From the NCBI RefSeq assembly GCF_016650815.1, contig NZ_JAEKEZ010000012.1, forward strand, positions 1 through 48,389: a DNA stretch of 48,389 bases, read 5' to 3'. Positions within the stretch are counted from its first letter, which is position 1; the number at the start of each line of letters is the position of its first letter. The position numbers and the translations under genes are program-made. Shown piece by piece: positions 18,948-27,753 of this stretch. Below the pieces are notes generated by a model, which made no database searches, was not told the DNA's origin, and saw only the letters and a list, made by a program, of their open reading frames with translations. The DNA comes from Pseudomonas sp. TH31. GTDB lineage: Bacteria > Pseudomonadota > Gammaproteobacteria > Pseudomonadales > Pseudomonadaceae.

Positions 18948-19766
18948 TTAGCCCTGGATGACAGTGACAACACGTTGTGGAAAGGGAATCCCGATACCTT
19001 TCTGCGCCAGCGCATCACGCGCTTTCTCGTTGAACAGAAACATCAGGTCCCAATAGTCGGCATTGGCAGCCCAGGCCCTCAGCGACAAAGTCACTGCGCT
19101 GTCGCCCAAGGCAGTCACCACCACTATGGGCGCCGGGTCTGTATGAATTCTGGTGTCGTTACACAAGCCCAACAGAACATGCCGGGCGGTATCAAGGTTG
19201 GCGCTGTAGTCCACGCCTACATCGAACACGACTTTGCGCATGGTTTCGCTGGAGAAGTTGACAATGACGCCATTGGATAAACTGCCGTTGGGGATAACGA
19301 TGCGTTTGTTGTCAGGACTGAGAATCACGGTGTGGAAAATCAGGATGGAATCCACCGTGCCGTATGTGTCCTGCACTTCGATCGTATCGCCCACCTTGAA
19401 TGGGCGAAACAGTAGGATCAGTACCCCACCGGCGAAGTTGGACAGGCTGCCCTGTAACGCCAGACCAATCGCCAGGCCGGCGGCACCGAGGGCGGCGACG
19501 AAGCTGGTGGTTTGCACGCCGATCATCGATGCGACACTGATGATCAGCATGATCTTGAGCGCGACATTGGCCAGGCTGCCGACAAAACCTTGTAAGGTTT
19601 TGTCGACACTGCGCTTACCCAGCACACCGCTGATTTTTCTGGTCAGCGTGCCAATCAGCCACCAACCGACAGTCAGTGTGGTGACTGCCAGCGTAAGTGT
19701 CGCTCCGTACTTCAACAAAAGAGGCAGGGAGATATGTTTGATCAGTTCGAGAATATTCAGATCCAT
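18948..19766 (-). CDS. Small-conductance mechanosensitive channel (MscS family)
   Basis: A 272-residue inner-membrane channel that opens on membrane tension during osmotic downshock. Three TM segments fill residues ~15-125. The pore-lining TM3 has the Gly/Ala pattern AALGAAGLAIGLALQGSLSN, followed by FAGGVLILLFRPFKVGDTIE, the family signature entering the beta domain. The C-terminal cytoplasmic vestibule runs from about residue 130 to the end (IVIPNGSLSNGVIVNFS, GIGIPFPQRVV). I chose ATG 19766 because AAGGTG precedes it and it matches the usual E. coli-like N-terminus; an upstream start at 19799 is unlikely. It follows katB by 58 bp on the same strand, so the two may be co-transcribed. Confidence 0.93.
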   Translation of the reverse strand: MDLNILELIKHISLPLLLKYGATLTLAVTTLTVGWWLIGTLTRKISGVLGKRSVDKTLQGFVGSLANVALKIMLIISVASMIGVQTTSFVAALGAAGLAIGLALQGSLSNFAGGVLILLFRPFKVGDTIEVQDTYGTVDSILIFHTVILSPDNKRIVIPNGSLSNGVIVNFSSETMRKVVFDVGVDYSANLDTARHVLLGLCNDTRIHTDPAPIVVVTALGDSAVTLSLRAWAANADYWDLMFLFNEKARDALAQKGIGIPFPQRVVTVIQG

Positions 19767-19824
19767 GTAACACCTTATTCGGCGATATCGTTGCTGCACC
19801 TTGGGGATGCAGCGAGAAAATTGT

Positions 19825-21365
19825 TCAGTCGACCAGTCTTGAAGCCAGTGCTTGAACGCGAAGAAGATCGCCTTTCGCGGCCTTGGTGACGCCGTCCCCG
19901 TATTCCGGGTCGGCCTTGTAAAGGAACGACAGGATGTGGTGTTTGCTCACATCATCCGCGCTGGCCAGCGAGCCGCCAAAAGCGTCGATCAGGTCCTGGC
20001 GATCTTTCCTGCTGAACGAGCGATACAGGTCGCCGGCTTGCTTGAAGTTCTGCTCACGCTGGATCTTTGCCTGTTGGGTGCGGTCAGACAGGGCGAGCGA
20101 GCTATAGCGAGTCTTGGAAGATTCTTCAAGCGGCAATAATCGGCTGGGTTGGTAGTTGATGCCCGTGATGGTGCTGGCCGAATTCAGTGCGCCATCCTGA
20201 TTGCCATTGTTGATGGTTTTTTTGCAGCATTGATCGGCAATTGCAGCGCATTGGCGCCCAGGCGATACATCTGCGTATCGGCGTAGGAGAAGAGACGTCC
20301 TTGCAGGAGCCGGTCTTCTGATGGCTCGATACCCGGGATCAGGTTGGAAGGGGCCATGGCGGCCTGCTCAGTTTCCTGGAACACGTTCGCCGGATTGCGG
20401 TTCAACACCATTTGCCCAATTTTACGCAAAGGTACGTCCGGCCACACTTTGGTGGCGTCCAGTGGATCGAACTCGTAGCGGCTCAGCTCTTTAGGCTTGA
20501 GTAGCTGTACATATAAATCCCACTTCGGGAAATTCCCCTTGCTGATCTGGCTGACCAGATCATTGGTCATATGACTGTAATCGGCGCCTTGCACCCGAGC
20601 GACATCTTTCGGCGAAAGGTTCCTAGTGCCTTGCAGACTCTTCCAGTGGAATTTGACGTAGTGCACCTTGTCTTTGGCATTGACGAACTTGTAAGCATGC
20701 ACGCTGTTGCCATCCATTTCCCGATAGCTGGCCGGGATGCCAGCGTTGGAATACAGCTCGGTCAAGGTGCGGGTTGCTTCAGGTACGTGGGAGAAGAAAT
20801 CGAAGCGTCGCGAGTCGTCGTCAAGGTTGGTGCGCGGATCGGGTTTGAAGGCGTGGACCATGTCTGGAAACTTGATGGCATCACGGATGAAAAAGGTTGG
20901 GAAGTTATTGCCCACCAGATCCCAGTTGCCATCGGCGGTATAGAACTTGGTGGCAAAGCCGCGAGGGTCGCGCAGGGTTTCCGGCGAATGAGTGCCGTGT
21001 ACCACGGATGAGAATCGTACGAACACCGGGGTGACAGTGCCGGAGGTAAAGACCTTGGCCTTGGTCAACTCGCTGAGGTTGTCGGTGGCGGTAAACACAC
21101 CGTGGGCGCCGGTGCCGCGAGCATGCACTACGCGCTCGGGAATGCGCTCGCGATCGAAGCGCTGGAGTTTCTGGATCAACTGCACGTCCTGCAGCAACAC
21201 CGGGCCGTTGGCCCCGGTGGTTTGTGAGTTCTGGTCGTCGCCAACCGCCGCGCCGTTGTCACGGGTCAGTTCAAGGGCCTGGGCCGAGAAAGACAGTGCG
21301 CTGGTGGTCAAGATGCACAGGAATCGCTGTGGGGTAAAAACACTGAGGCGAGAGGTGCCCGTCAT
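19825..21365 (-). pseudogene. KatB-type periplasmic catalase with a frameshift in an A-run
   Basis: A clade-3 style monofunctional heme catalase of about 513 residues if the frame is repaired. ATG 21365 follows AGGAG. A signal peptide ends SAQA|LE, so the enzyme is predicted periplasmic like P. aeruginosa KatB. The catalytic His is in RVVHARGTGAHG, the Asn in GNNFPTFFIRDAIKFPD, and the heme-ligand Tyr in RLFSYADTQMYRLG. After PINAAKK the frame is lost and the protein ends ten residues later. The C-terminal helical part (TQQAKIQREQNFKQAGDLYR to the stop at 19825) lies in another frame. The shift is at a run of seven T (20217-20223 on the plus strand); eight would restore the frame. It may be a real null, a reversible slippage or a sequencing error. 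Confidence 0.88.
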
Positions 21366-21618
21366 TCGAGACTCCTGGGGTGTTGGATGTAGAGAAGCAG
21401 TCGTAGGCCCAATGGTTTTTTCGCCGGGAAGGGGGGCTGGTTTTCTTGCAATGATGGGCACAGGCTGCAGTCCTTATGCGATGACTGTTTCTCTAGGTTC
21501 ACCCAGGACGGCGCACAGCGAATGTAGGACTTGTCTCAATTTCGCTCGTTGAACGTTCAACGCTCATCTGCCGCAGTGCGTGTAGACGCGCTATTGAGCA
21601 GGCGGAGCCGGGCGCTCA

Positions 21619-22056
21619 CTACTTCTGCGCATAGAAAATATGATCACCGATACGCACCGTTTTCTCGAATTCCCGAATCCAGTCCGGCCGCACCCGATGG
21701 GAATGAAAGTGCGTGGCTCCCAGCGTAATGTCATGGTGATCACCATCGATCACGTCTTTCGCGATGGCCTGAGCTTTTTTCCAGGCCCGAGGCTCCTGCG
21801 GGGTAGGGGCGCGTTTTGAATGGGTCCAGGAAAACTGCCCGCGCTCATAAACGACCTCGCACACATCGCCTTGTGTCCACTTGGCGCGATTCATTGTCAC
21901 CATGGCGACCGCAATCTGCCCGGATTTCGGTTCTCCACGTGCTTCATGATAGATATTCAACGCCAAACAGAATAATGCACTACCGGGAGTCATCGATTTA
22001 CCTTTCTCGCCACTTGAGTTCAGTGAATGCAGTGTCTCCAAGGCGCTATTGACCAT
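21619..22056 (-). CDS. Cell wall hydrolase, SleB family
   Basis: A 145-residue protein covering the SleB-type Hydrolase_2 domain, which cleaves peptidoglycan glycan strands. The catalytic Glu region is ALNIYHEARGEPKSGQIAVA, followed by VTMNRAKW, the CEVVYERGQFSWT motif and the end GATHFHSHRVRPDW. It lacks a signal peptide in the annotated frame, so it is either a short cytoplasmic or prophage-like form or lost its N-terminus. It is isolated from katB by about 250 bp with no gene. Confidence 0.88.
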   Translation of the reverse strand: MVNSALETLHSLNSSGEKGKSMTPGSALFCLALNIYHEARGEPKSGQIAVAMVTMNRAKWTQGDVCEVVYERGQFSWTHSKRAPTPQEPRAWKKAQAIAKDVIDGDHHDITLGATHFHSHRVRPDWIREFEKTVRIGDHIFYAQK

Positions 22057-22098
22057 TGGCCGGACATTCGCCAGAGGTGTTAGGGGACTGGAAGTGGT

Positions 22099-22351
22099 CT
22101 ATTTTCTATAGAGGAACTGTCTTGTTTCTAACTGCTTTGAATATTGGGCGGATATTGCTAAAGGTTTAACGGAATCAGTGAGATGGCTGATCACTGTCCT
22201 TGGCTGAAACTCATGGGTTAGATCCAGCGCATCCGCACCATTCTCTGTTTCTCCTACAACCTTGTAACCCTCACTCTCCAGCAAAAAACGAACGGTGAAC
22301 GATCATACGGACTGCGAGATGGTCTTCGACAATGGCTATCTGGTTGTTCAT
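22099..22351 (-). pseudogene. Response-regulator receiver domain, truncated fragment
   Basis: From the ATG at 22351 the frame reads NNQIAIVEDHLAVRMIVHR, then shifts by one base into FLLESEGYKVVGETENGADALDL. This is the start of a CheY-like receiver domain, with the first acidic pair in VED. The similarity stops after about residue 50 (HEFQPRTVI), before the phospho-acceptor Asp, and a different sequence follows. Only a broken beginning of a LuxR/BvgA-type regulator remains. Confidence 0.65.
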
Positions 22352-22558
22352 GGTGCAGCCATTGGATTAAGTGAATCAGGCGATTCTCCACCAGTCATCC
22401 AGGTATTAGCAATTCATGGGTGGTTTTTTGAGACAGATCTTGAGTGGTTTGGGTGTACCGTCTTATCCGCCAGTCTGTGAGGACATCGCCTCACGGGCTC
22501 GTTGTATTTTGTTCAAAATATCTTTTCCCTTTGCATTCCAGACATAACGAGTTGGCTA

Positions 22559-23065
22559 TGGTCGAGTTCGAGGCGGACCTGCGAGGGAATGGCCATCGCA
22601 CGAGCCAAAGGAAAACTGCGGGGAAAGCAACCCAAACTCTCCCGCAAACAGCAGAAAGAGTTGTGTCGAATACATGGCAGCGGAACCTATTCGATCAGTG
22701 GCTTGGCTGAACTATTTTGGTTTCGCGTCTGACGGTGCACCGAACTCTCGCTCGTCATCACGTTCACATGGCGCTGAAATACTCTTGCCACTTCTATAGG
22801 AAGCTTCCGAACGCCCGTAAACACTTATTTGGCGACAGCACTTGCCACTGCTGGTTTTGCGCTCGTGGTGGAGTTTTCTGGGGTGCCGGCCTACACCCCC
22901 AAGGTAAACGGTGTTTCACAGCACAAAATTGGGCGCAGAGGGTACGAATATCGTAGTCAGGCCATGTCGTCTGCAGTTCAAGGTCATCAGTCCGCCGAGA
23001 TTGCCAAGCAATTGAAGATCGGCCGCTCTATGGTCTACAAAGGGTTGGTATCTAAAATAGCTTAA
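22559..23065 (+). pseudogene. Serine recombinase (resolvase/invertase) C-terminal remnants
   Basis: Two pieces are visible. At 22559-22730, VEFEADL is followed after a deletion by GMAIARAKGKLRGKQPKLSR and QQKELCRIHGSG, the end of the long E helix and the linker of Tn3-type resolvases, then SISGLAEL from the HTH. At about 22930-23065 a second HTH tail reads GHQSAEIAKQLKIGRSMVYK. The catalytic serine domain is absent. The debris lies just upstream of the Cry-like toxin gene. Confidence 0.6.
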
Positions 23066-23334
23066 CGTACGTTTCCGTTCGGTTGGACTTCAATCCCCTC
23101 ACCTTGACGACGTAGGAGCATCAGCGTGATCCGTTCTTTTGTAGTCAAGTGGTTGTAATGATTTTGTATTCCAACACCTTATCTCGGGTGTTGCACTTGA
23201 TCCTTGAGATCGCTGTTACTTCCAGTAAAAGCATATCGCGCTTTGTTACACATCGTACGTTGCGCTTTCGACGAGCGCATATGCATCGTAGCGTTTCCGG
23301 CAGCACAACTCCGTTGAAAACGAGGAGCATGAAG

Positions 23335-24735
23335 ATGGTTCGCAAACTTAATACGGTGGACAACGTTAGGGCGTCACTGGTGCGGAGGAAACTCCAGCAG
23401 GGAGCCGTAGCTGGTGTGGTAGTTCAATCGAGCACAGGGCTCGTCGACTCGAATGGCGATCCACTCATACAAAGCCAGGATTCACTCTCCAGCATCTCTG
23501 AGCAATTCTACGACATCCTGCGACACAGTATTCTCGGTGGGGCGAATCTTGTCCCTGTCGTCGGCGGACTTCTGTCATACTTGGGTGCACTATTCATACC
23601 AAACATCGGTGAGTCACCAGAGCAAATGTGGAGGCGTCTGATCGAAGCGAAAATTTCAGACGCATTGATGAAAAAGGTTCAGCGGGATCTGGTTGGTCTT
23701 TCGGATGTGGCCAGTCTATACAAGAATGCTGTTGCATTCGGAAACAATGAGACGATCCGAGAACAGAGCATTGCGGCCAATACGCAGTTCACCGCCATGC
23801 TGCCGGGATTTCAACTCAGTGGAGAGCAATCGGCACTGCTACCCCTATTTGCAATTGCCGCCACTCTCCATCTAGCCTTACTTAGAGACATGGTGCTAAA
23901 GGGTAAGGAAATTGGCATCAGTGACGCGCATGTGGCCAGTCTCGCAGACGGTATGATCGCCCTGATCAAGCGGTATTCCGAGTATGTGGACACTTATGTC
24001 GCCGCTGCAATCGACAAAACACGACGCGATAATCCGAACGGGACCGATTGGAAACGCAGGAACATGCCGCTGTCAGCCATGCTAGAAACAAAGGCTCACT
24101 ATCAGATCACTGTCATTGATCTTCGAGATACATGGAGCGGATTGGACCCGATTCGTTTTCCTGGCAAGTCTCTCATAAAACTTGATCGCGAAGTGTACAC
24201 GCCAGTCCTCGGCTGGTGGGACTCCAAGAATCGTCCTCCTGAGGTAATCCCCGTGTGGGAACGTCCGCAATCGCCCTTGGAGGTTCTTAAGGTATGGGAC
24301 AAGAGTCAATCGCGCACGCGTTTCATCTTCGGCTTCGAATCAAACTACGCGGACGGTAGCCGACTCAGCTCCGGCTCAAAGATTGACACTGTCTATCACG
24401 TTCCTGCTGGACGCTACATCGACGAGGTTGTTACGCAAGTTACTAGAGGTGTCTTCCACATGAGTTTCCGCAGCGATGGACACTGGAAGGGGGTGGGGAA
24501 AGCCAGGCCCTCCCAAGACTCTTTCGTCCACAGATTTCGAAGCGCCTTTTTCGGGCACAGGCTGTCCTCAGTTCGAGCCTTAGGCAAAGGAGACAGGGCG
24601 GCTGAAGGGGCGGTGAGTGGTTGCGTACTCGGATTTCAGTTGATCGATCAGGACGCCACCTCGATATCCCTTGCAGCGTTCGACGCGATCGCTCCCAATA
24701 TCGCACCGCAGTTGCTTGAGTGGATTGCCGACTGA
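23335..24735 (+). CDS. Three-domain Cry-like insecticidal delta-endotoxin homologue
   Basis: A 466-residue protein. The N-terminal half is helical and matches Endotoxin_N, the pore-forming domain I of Bacillus Cry toxins: NLVPVVGGLLSYLGALF (helix 1-2 region), VQRDLVGLSDVASLYKNAV, and the central helix LLPLFAIAATLHLALLRDMV (helix 5 block 1 type). Near residue 300 YQITVIDLRDTW and LIKLDREVYTPVLGW correspond to Cry conserved block 2 (TVLD ... LTREVYT). The C-terminal ~150 residues contain IFGFESNYADGSRLSSGS and YIDEVVTQVTRGVFHMSF, resembling a beta-prism lectin unit. No signal peptide is seen. I chose ATG 23335, seven bases after GAGGAG; the frame opens upstream to 23149, but that part is not protein-like. 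The gene is flanked by recombinase and ISL3 debris. Confidence 0.75.
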   Translation: MVRKLNTVDNVRASLVRRKLQQGAVAGVVVQSSTGLVDSNGDPLIQSQDSLSSISEQFYDILRHSILGGANLVPVVGGLLSYLGALFIPNIGESPEQMWRRLIEAKISDALMKKVQRDLVGLSDVASLYKNAVAFGNNETIREQSIAANTQFTAMLPGFQLSGEQSALLPLFAIAATLHLALLRDMVLKGKEIGISDAHVASLADGMIALIKRYSEYVDTYVAAAIDKTRRDNPNGTDWKRRNMPLSAMLETKAHYQITVIDLRDTWSGLDPIRFPGKSLIKLDREVYTPVLGWWDSKNRPPEVIPVWERPQSPLEVLKVWDKSQSRTRFIFGFESNYADGSRLSSGSKIDTVYHVPAGRYIDEVVTQVTRGVFHMSFRSDGHWKGVGKARPSQDSFVHRFRSAFFGHRLSSVRALGKGDRAAEGAVSGCVLGFQLIDQDATSISLAAFDAIAPNIAPQLLEWIAD

Positions 24736-24945
24736 ACTGGACTTGATCATCTTTCGCGCCGGACGATCATGGCGTAGCTGATGGCTTGATCCATCCGGAT
24801 CCCGGTCGTACTCGGCCACCACATCAAACAGGTCGTGGACGATCTGCGCATTTGGACAATACACGCCAATTTGCAGCTCGTAGGCGGTGGTCATGTCGAT
24901 GACCACCGCCCTGAGCCACAGTCGCGGCGATCTCACGACCAAGAC
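24736..24945 (-). pseudogene. ISL3-family transposase fragment
   Basis: The minus strand reads VVIDMTTAYELQIGVYCPNA and IVHDLFDVVAEYDR, then shifts into HQLRHDRPARKMIKSS. This is the region of ISL3 transposases around the first catalytic Asp. Both ends are missing. Confidence 0.65.
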
Positions 24946-24989
24946 TCATATGCTTTGCGATTCGAACGGAATCACTCTGTGTTTCAACC

Positions 24990-25205
24990 TGTCAGGTGGA
25001 CAGGCCAGCGTATTGCTCGTATGCGCTGCCGGATATCCGGTTCCAGCTCGCGCGCTTCTCGCTCAACTTCGTACAAGGCCGCGATGTAGTGCAGCGCTTT
25101 TTCGGCAATCTGGCTCTTGTTGGTCGCGTGCAAGTCGAAGAACTTTCGGCGTGCATGGGCCAGCTTCTCGTTGACCGACTTGTGATGGGTGGGCGGATGC
25201 AGGCG
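24990..25205 (-). pseudogene. IS66-family tnpC internal fragment
   Basis: In a minus-strand frame, CWAHARRKFFDLHATNKSQI, AEKALHYIAALYEVEREARE and LEPDIRQRIRAIR are readable, the segment of TnpC between the first catalytic region and the C-terminal helices. It is cut by the IS30 element at 25206 and by ISL3-like sequence on the other side. Confidence 0.65.
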
Positions 25206-26287
25206 CTGAGTGCAACACGGTTATTGAATTGAAGTGGGCGCATCGTGCCGCATAGCCATGGCCTTTTGCATCACCTCACTCATCATTTCGATCGGATATT
25301 TGAAATCGAAACGTTTACGGGTCGCATATTCAGTTGTAAGGCAATGGCATCCAGCTGTTCTTGGCTGTATCCCGACAAGTCCGTACCCTTGGGCAGGTAC
25401 TGACGGATCAGACCGTTGATGTTTTCGTTGCTGCCGCGCGGCCAGGGGCTGTGTGGGTCGCAGAAGTAAATGGCCACCCCGGTCTGCTGGGTGATTTCAG
25501 CATGCCGCACCATTTCTCGGCCCTGGTCGTAGGTCATGCTCTTGCGCATCGCCAGCGGCATGCCATTGAGCGCTGCACTGAAGCCCTCCATCGCCGAGGT
25601 TGCCGTCGCGTCATTCATCTTCACCAGCATCAAGTAGCCACTGGTGCGCTCCACCAACGTGCCTACGGACGAGGCGTTGGCCTTACCCTTGATCAGGTCG
25701 CCTTCCCAATGCCCTGGCATCAGCCGGTCTTCGATCTCCGGCGGGCGCACATGAATGCTGACCATCTCGGGGATCTGGCCGCGCTGATCTACGCCGCCAG
25801 AGCGTGGTCTGCGTGTCGTCTTGCTTTGGCGCAGACAGGTGATCAGCTCCTTGCGCAGCTCACCGACTGGCAAGGCATAAATCGCGTTATAGATCGTCTC
25901 GCGGCAGACGTAAGCATCTCTGAGGTTGGGTATGTTCTGCTGCGCAGCTTGCCGGCAATCTGCTCGGGAGACAAACGCTCACGCAGCATATGAGCCACTA
26001 ACTCGAAGCGCTCGCTACCGGCAGCAGCTTTCGCATCGGTCGACAAACCTGGCGGCGGGCCTGCATCTGCTGCTGAGCCACACGGGCCGAGTAGTAGCCG
26101 CAGGCATCTTGATTGCGACGCAGCTCCCGGCTGATAGTCGAAGGGGATCGGGTAATCAAGCAGGCGATCCTACGCAAGCCGAAGCCTTGGGCATGACCGA
26201 TTTGAATGGTGGCGCGCTCTTCAACACTGAGTTCGGATTAAGACATAGGGGCAGCACCGTACCGGAAAGGTCAGGTGTTGCACTCAG
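25206..26287 (-). mobile_element. IS30-family insertion sequence, decayed
   Basis: The ends carry matching inverted repeats, CTGAGTGCAACAC at 25206-25218 and GTGTTGCACTCAG at 26275-26287. Between them lies a single transposase gene on the minus strand. The exact outer boundaries are uncertain by a few bases. Confidence 0.8.
25221..26246 (-). pseudogene. IS30-family transposase, frameshifted
   Basis: The N-terminal HTH part starts at ATG 26246 and has an immediate in-frame stop (MS*SELSVEERATIQ), then RIACLITRSPSTISRELRRN. The next part (ERFELVAHMLRERLSPEQIA) is in another frame. The main catalytic core (25283-25873) shows MPGHWEGDLIKGKANASSVG with the first Asp, MTYDQGREMVRHAEI with the second, and RGSNENINGLIRQYLPKGTD with the Glu. 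A one-base loss near 25320 separates the last stretch (KRFDFKYPIEMMSEVMQKA). At least three lesions inactivate it. Confidence 0.85.
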
Positions 26288-26747
26288 TTTTTGCCGCCGC
26301 CAAACTATTTTCAATATTATTTACCATTAAAAAGAAGTCATGCCTACTGGAGGTACCCCGGATTTTTCGTAAATGTAATTTCTGTTAAAGCGACAGCAAC
26401 CGATCTTCGAACTGGATACTGAAGCGATTCATGGCCGCTTTTCAGTCCCGGATCGGCATTGTCTGTTGAAAACATGGCGTCCAGGAGGGGGGAAGTGTCA
26501 GATTAGTATCGACGGTGCCATGCTCGACCTTAGAGAGCAAGCTGCGTGTAGGCAGCCGCGAATCGGTGCTGCGCCTGCCAGATCACCTCACGGCTTTCAT
26601 ACTCTTTACGCTTCTCGACACCGGCGTATCCCGCGCCTGCATAAACCGCGTTTTTGTCACCATACAGCAGTTCGGCAACCTGCGTCACGTCGGCCACATT
26701 CTACGCTTTATATGATTTTTATTTCTCGGAATAACATCACAATACAC
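26288..26747. other. IS5 remnant and unassigned sequence
   Basis: 26570-26703 is ~80% similar by eye to 12500-12630 inside the IS5 transposase gene (same strand) and is a decayed copy of it. The rest (26288-26570) contains no recognisable gene. The operon of the dioxygenase ends at 26748, and no clear terminator is seen there. Confidence 0.6.
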
Positions 26748-27728
26748 TCATCTTATTCTGGATTGTAAAAATTGCTCCTCATAAAATAACCGGACATCTT
26801 CATTCCCCCATATTCCTCCACGATACGAGCCCGCAGAGAGGTTTTTGAACTTGTGTAAAAAATCAACAGGCAATGCCCTGCTGAGAGGGTGTGACAGCCA
26901 CATGCGTAATAATAGCCTTTCGTTTTCAGCACCTGAATACTCTTCGCGTGAGTGTAAAGTTGTATGGCTATTCAAGAACAGCACATCACCTTTGCAAAGT
27001 CTGAGATTAAAACCAACATCATCGCTTTTCGCACATTCATCTATGAGGTCCAGAATGTTAATCATTGATTCACTCAGCGAAAAAGCCTTGGTCATCTCGT
27101 CGTTTTCAATAAAGCAGCGAATGTAATGGGCTACAAACTCAGAGCGCCTAGCAGAAGAATGAAATATTTTTGAAAGATAAAAACAACTCTCTCCCTCTGC
27201 GTTTTCCCCGTGCCGACTGAAAGGAAAATAACTTTCCATCGCATCTAAATCCGATTGCGACATGTGTTTTTTTATCTTGTCATATAACTTGATTGAACTG
27301 ACGACCCTAGTGCAGCCACCACTTTTTGCCTGAGTATGGCAGAATAGGACATTTAAATCACACCTGTCGGTATGTAGCGGCATTGATGCTCTTGACCTGT
27401 AGCCTGCCTTCTCGGATATTTTATTATTCGTCTTCCTGAAAGCAATCTCCTCAATAAATTTCGGAGCGGGGGTTTGTGAAACTGGCCAGCCGATATGCCG
27501 ACACACATTGAGCAGAACAGATTTGGCACGGTTAATGCTATCGCCATTATATGTGTTTTTCAGGATCACACACCCACTGCCTGACTCCAATTCATTAATG
27601 ATTTTATCTGCGACCTTGAGTATTCGCGAGCTTATCTTGCTCATTTTGAAAGAGCTTACAAAATAAGCGTCGTCGTTAAATTCAGGATAATTTTCTCCAT
27701 ATACAGGAGGGCAGTGTATTATCAGCAT
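26748..27728 (-). CDS. TauD/TfdA-type Fe(II)/2-oxoglutarate dioxygenase
   Basis: A 326-residue protein of the clavaminate-synthase-like superfamily. The facial triad can be traced: H-x-D in MPLHTDRCDLNVLF (residues ~118-120) and the distal His in LFLNSHTTLHSREEYSG, followed 14-17 residues later by the 2OG-binding Arg in ENERLLLRMWLSHP. The N-terminal region has SGCVILKNTY, the usual strand before the jelly roll. Such enzymes hydroxylate, desaturate or epimerise small molecules or peptides. The gene begins 25 bp after the YcaO stop on the same strand and shares its low GC, so the two are one operon. It is a plausible tailoring enzyme for the peptide at 29101-29268. Confidence 0.85.
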   Translation of the reverse strand: MLIIHCPPVYGENYPEFNDDAYFVSSFKMSKISSRILKVADKIINELESGSGCVILKNTYNGDSINRAKSVLLNVCRHIGWPVSQTPAPKFIEEIAFRKTNNKISEKAGYRSRASMPLHTDRCDLNVLFCHTQAKSGGCTRVVSSIKLYDKIKKHMSQSDLDAMESYFPFSRHGENAEGESCFYLSKIFHSSARRSEFVAHYIRCFIENDEMTKAFSLSESMINILDLIDECAKSDDVGFNLRLCKGDVLFLNSHTTLHSREEYSGAENERLLLRMWLSHPLSRALPVDFLHKFKNLSAGSYRGGIWGNEDVRLFYEEQFLQSRIR

Positions 27729-27753
27729 CGCGGACTCTCGCTATTTATATGTT

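Noticed and set aside
23149..23334. N-terminal extension of the Cry-like protein
   Set aside because: The 62 extra residues contain no conserved motif and no ribosome site, while 23335 has GAGGAG seven bases upstream.
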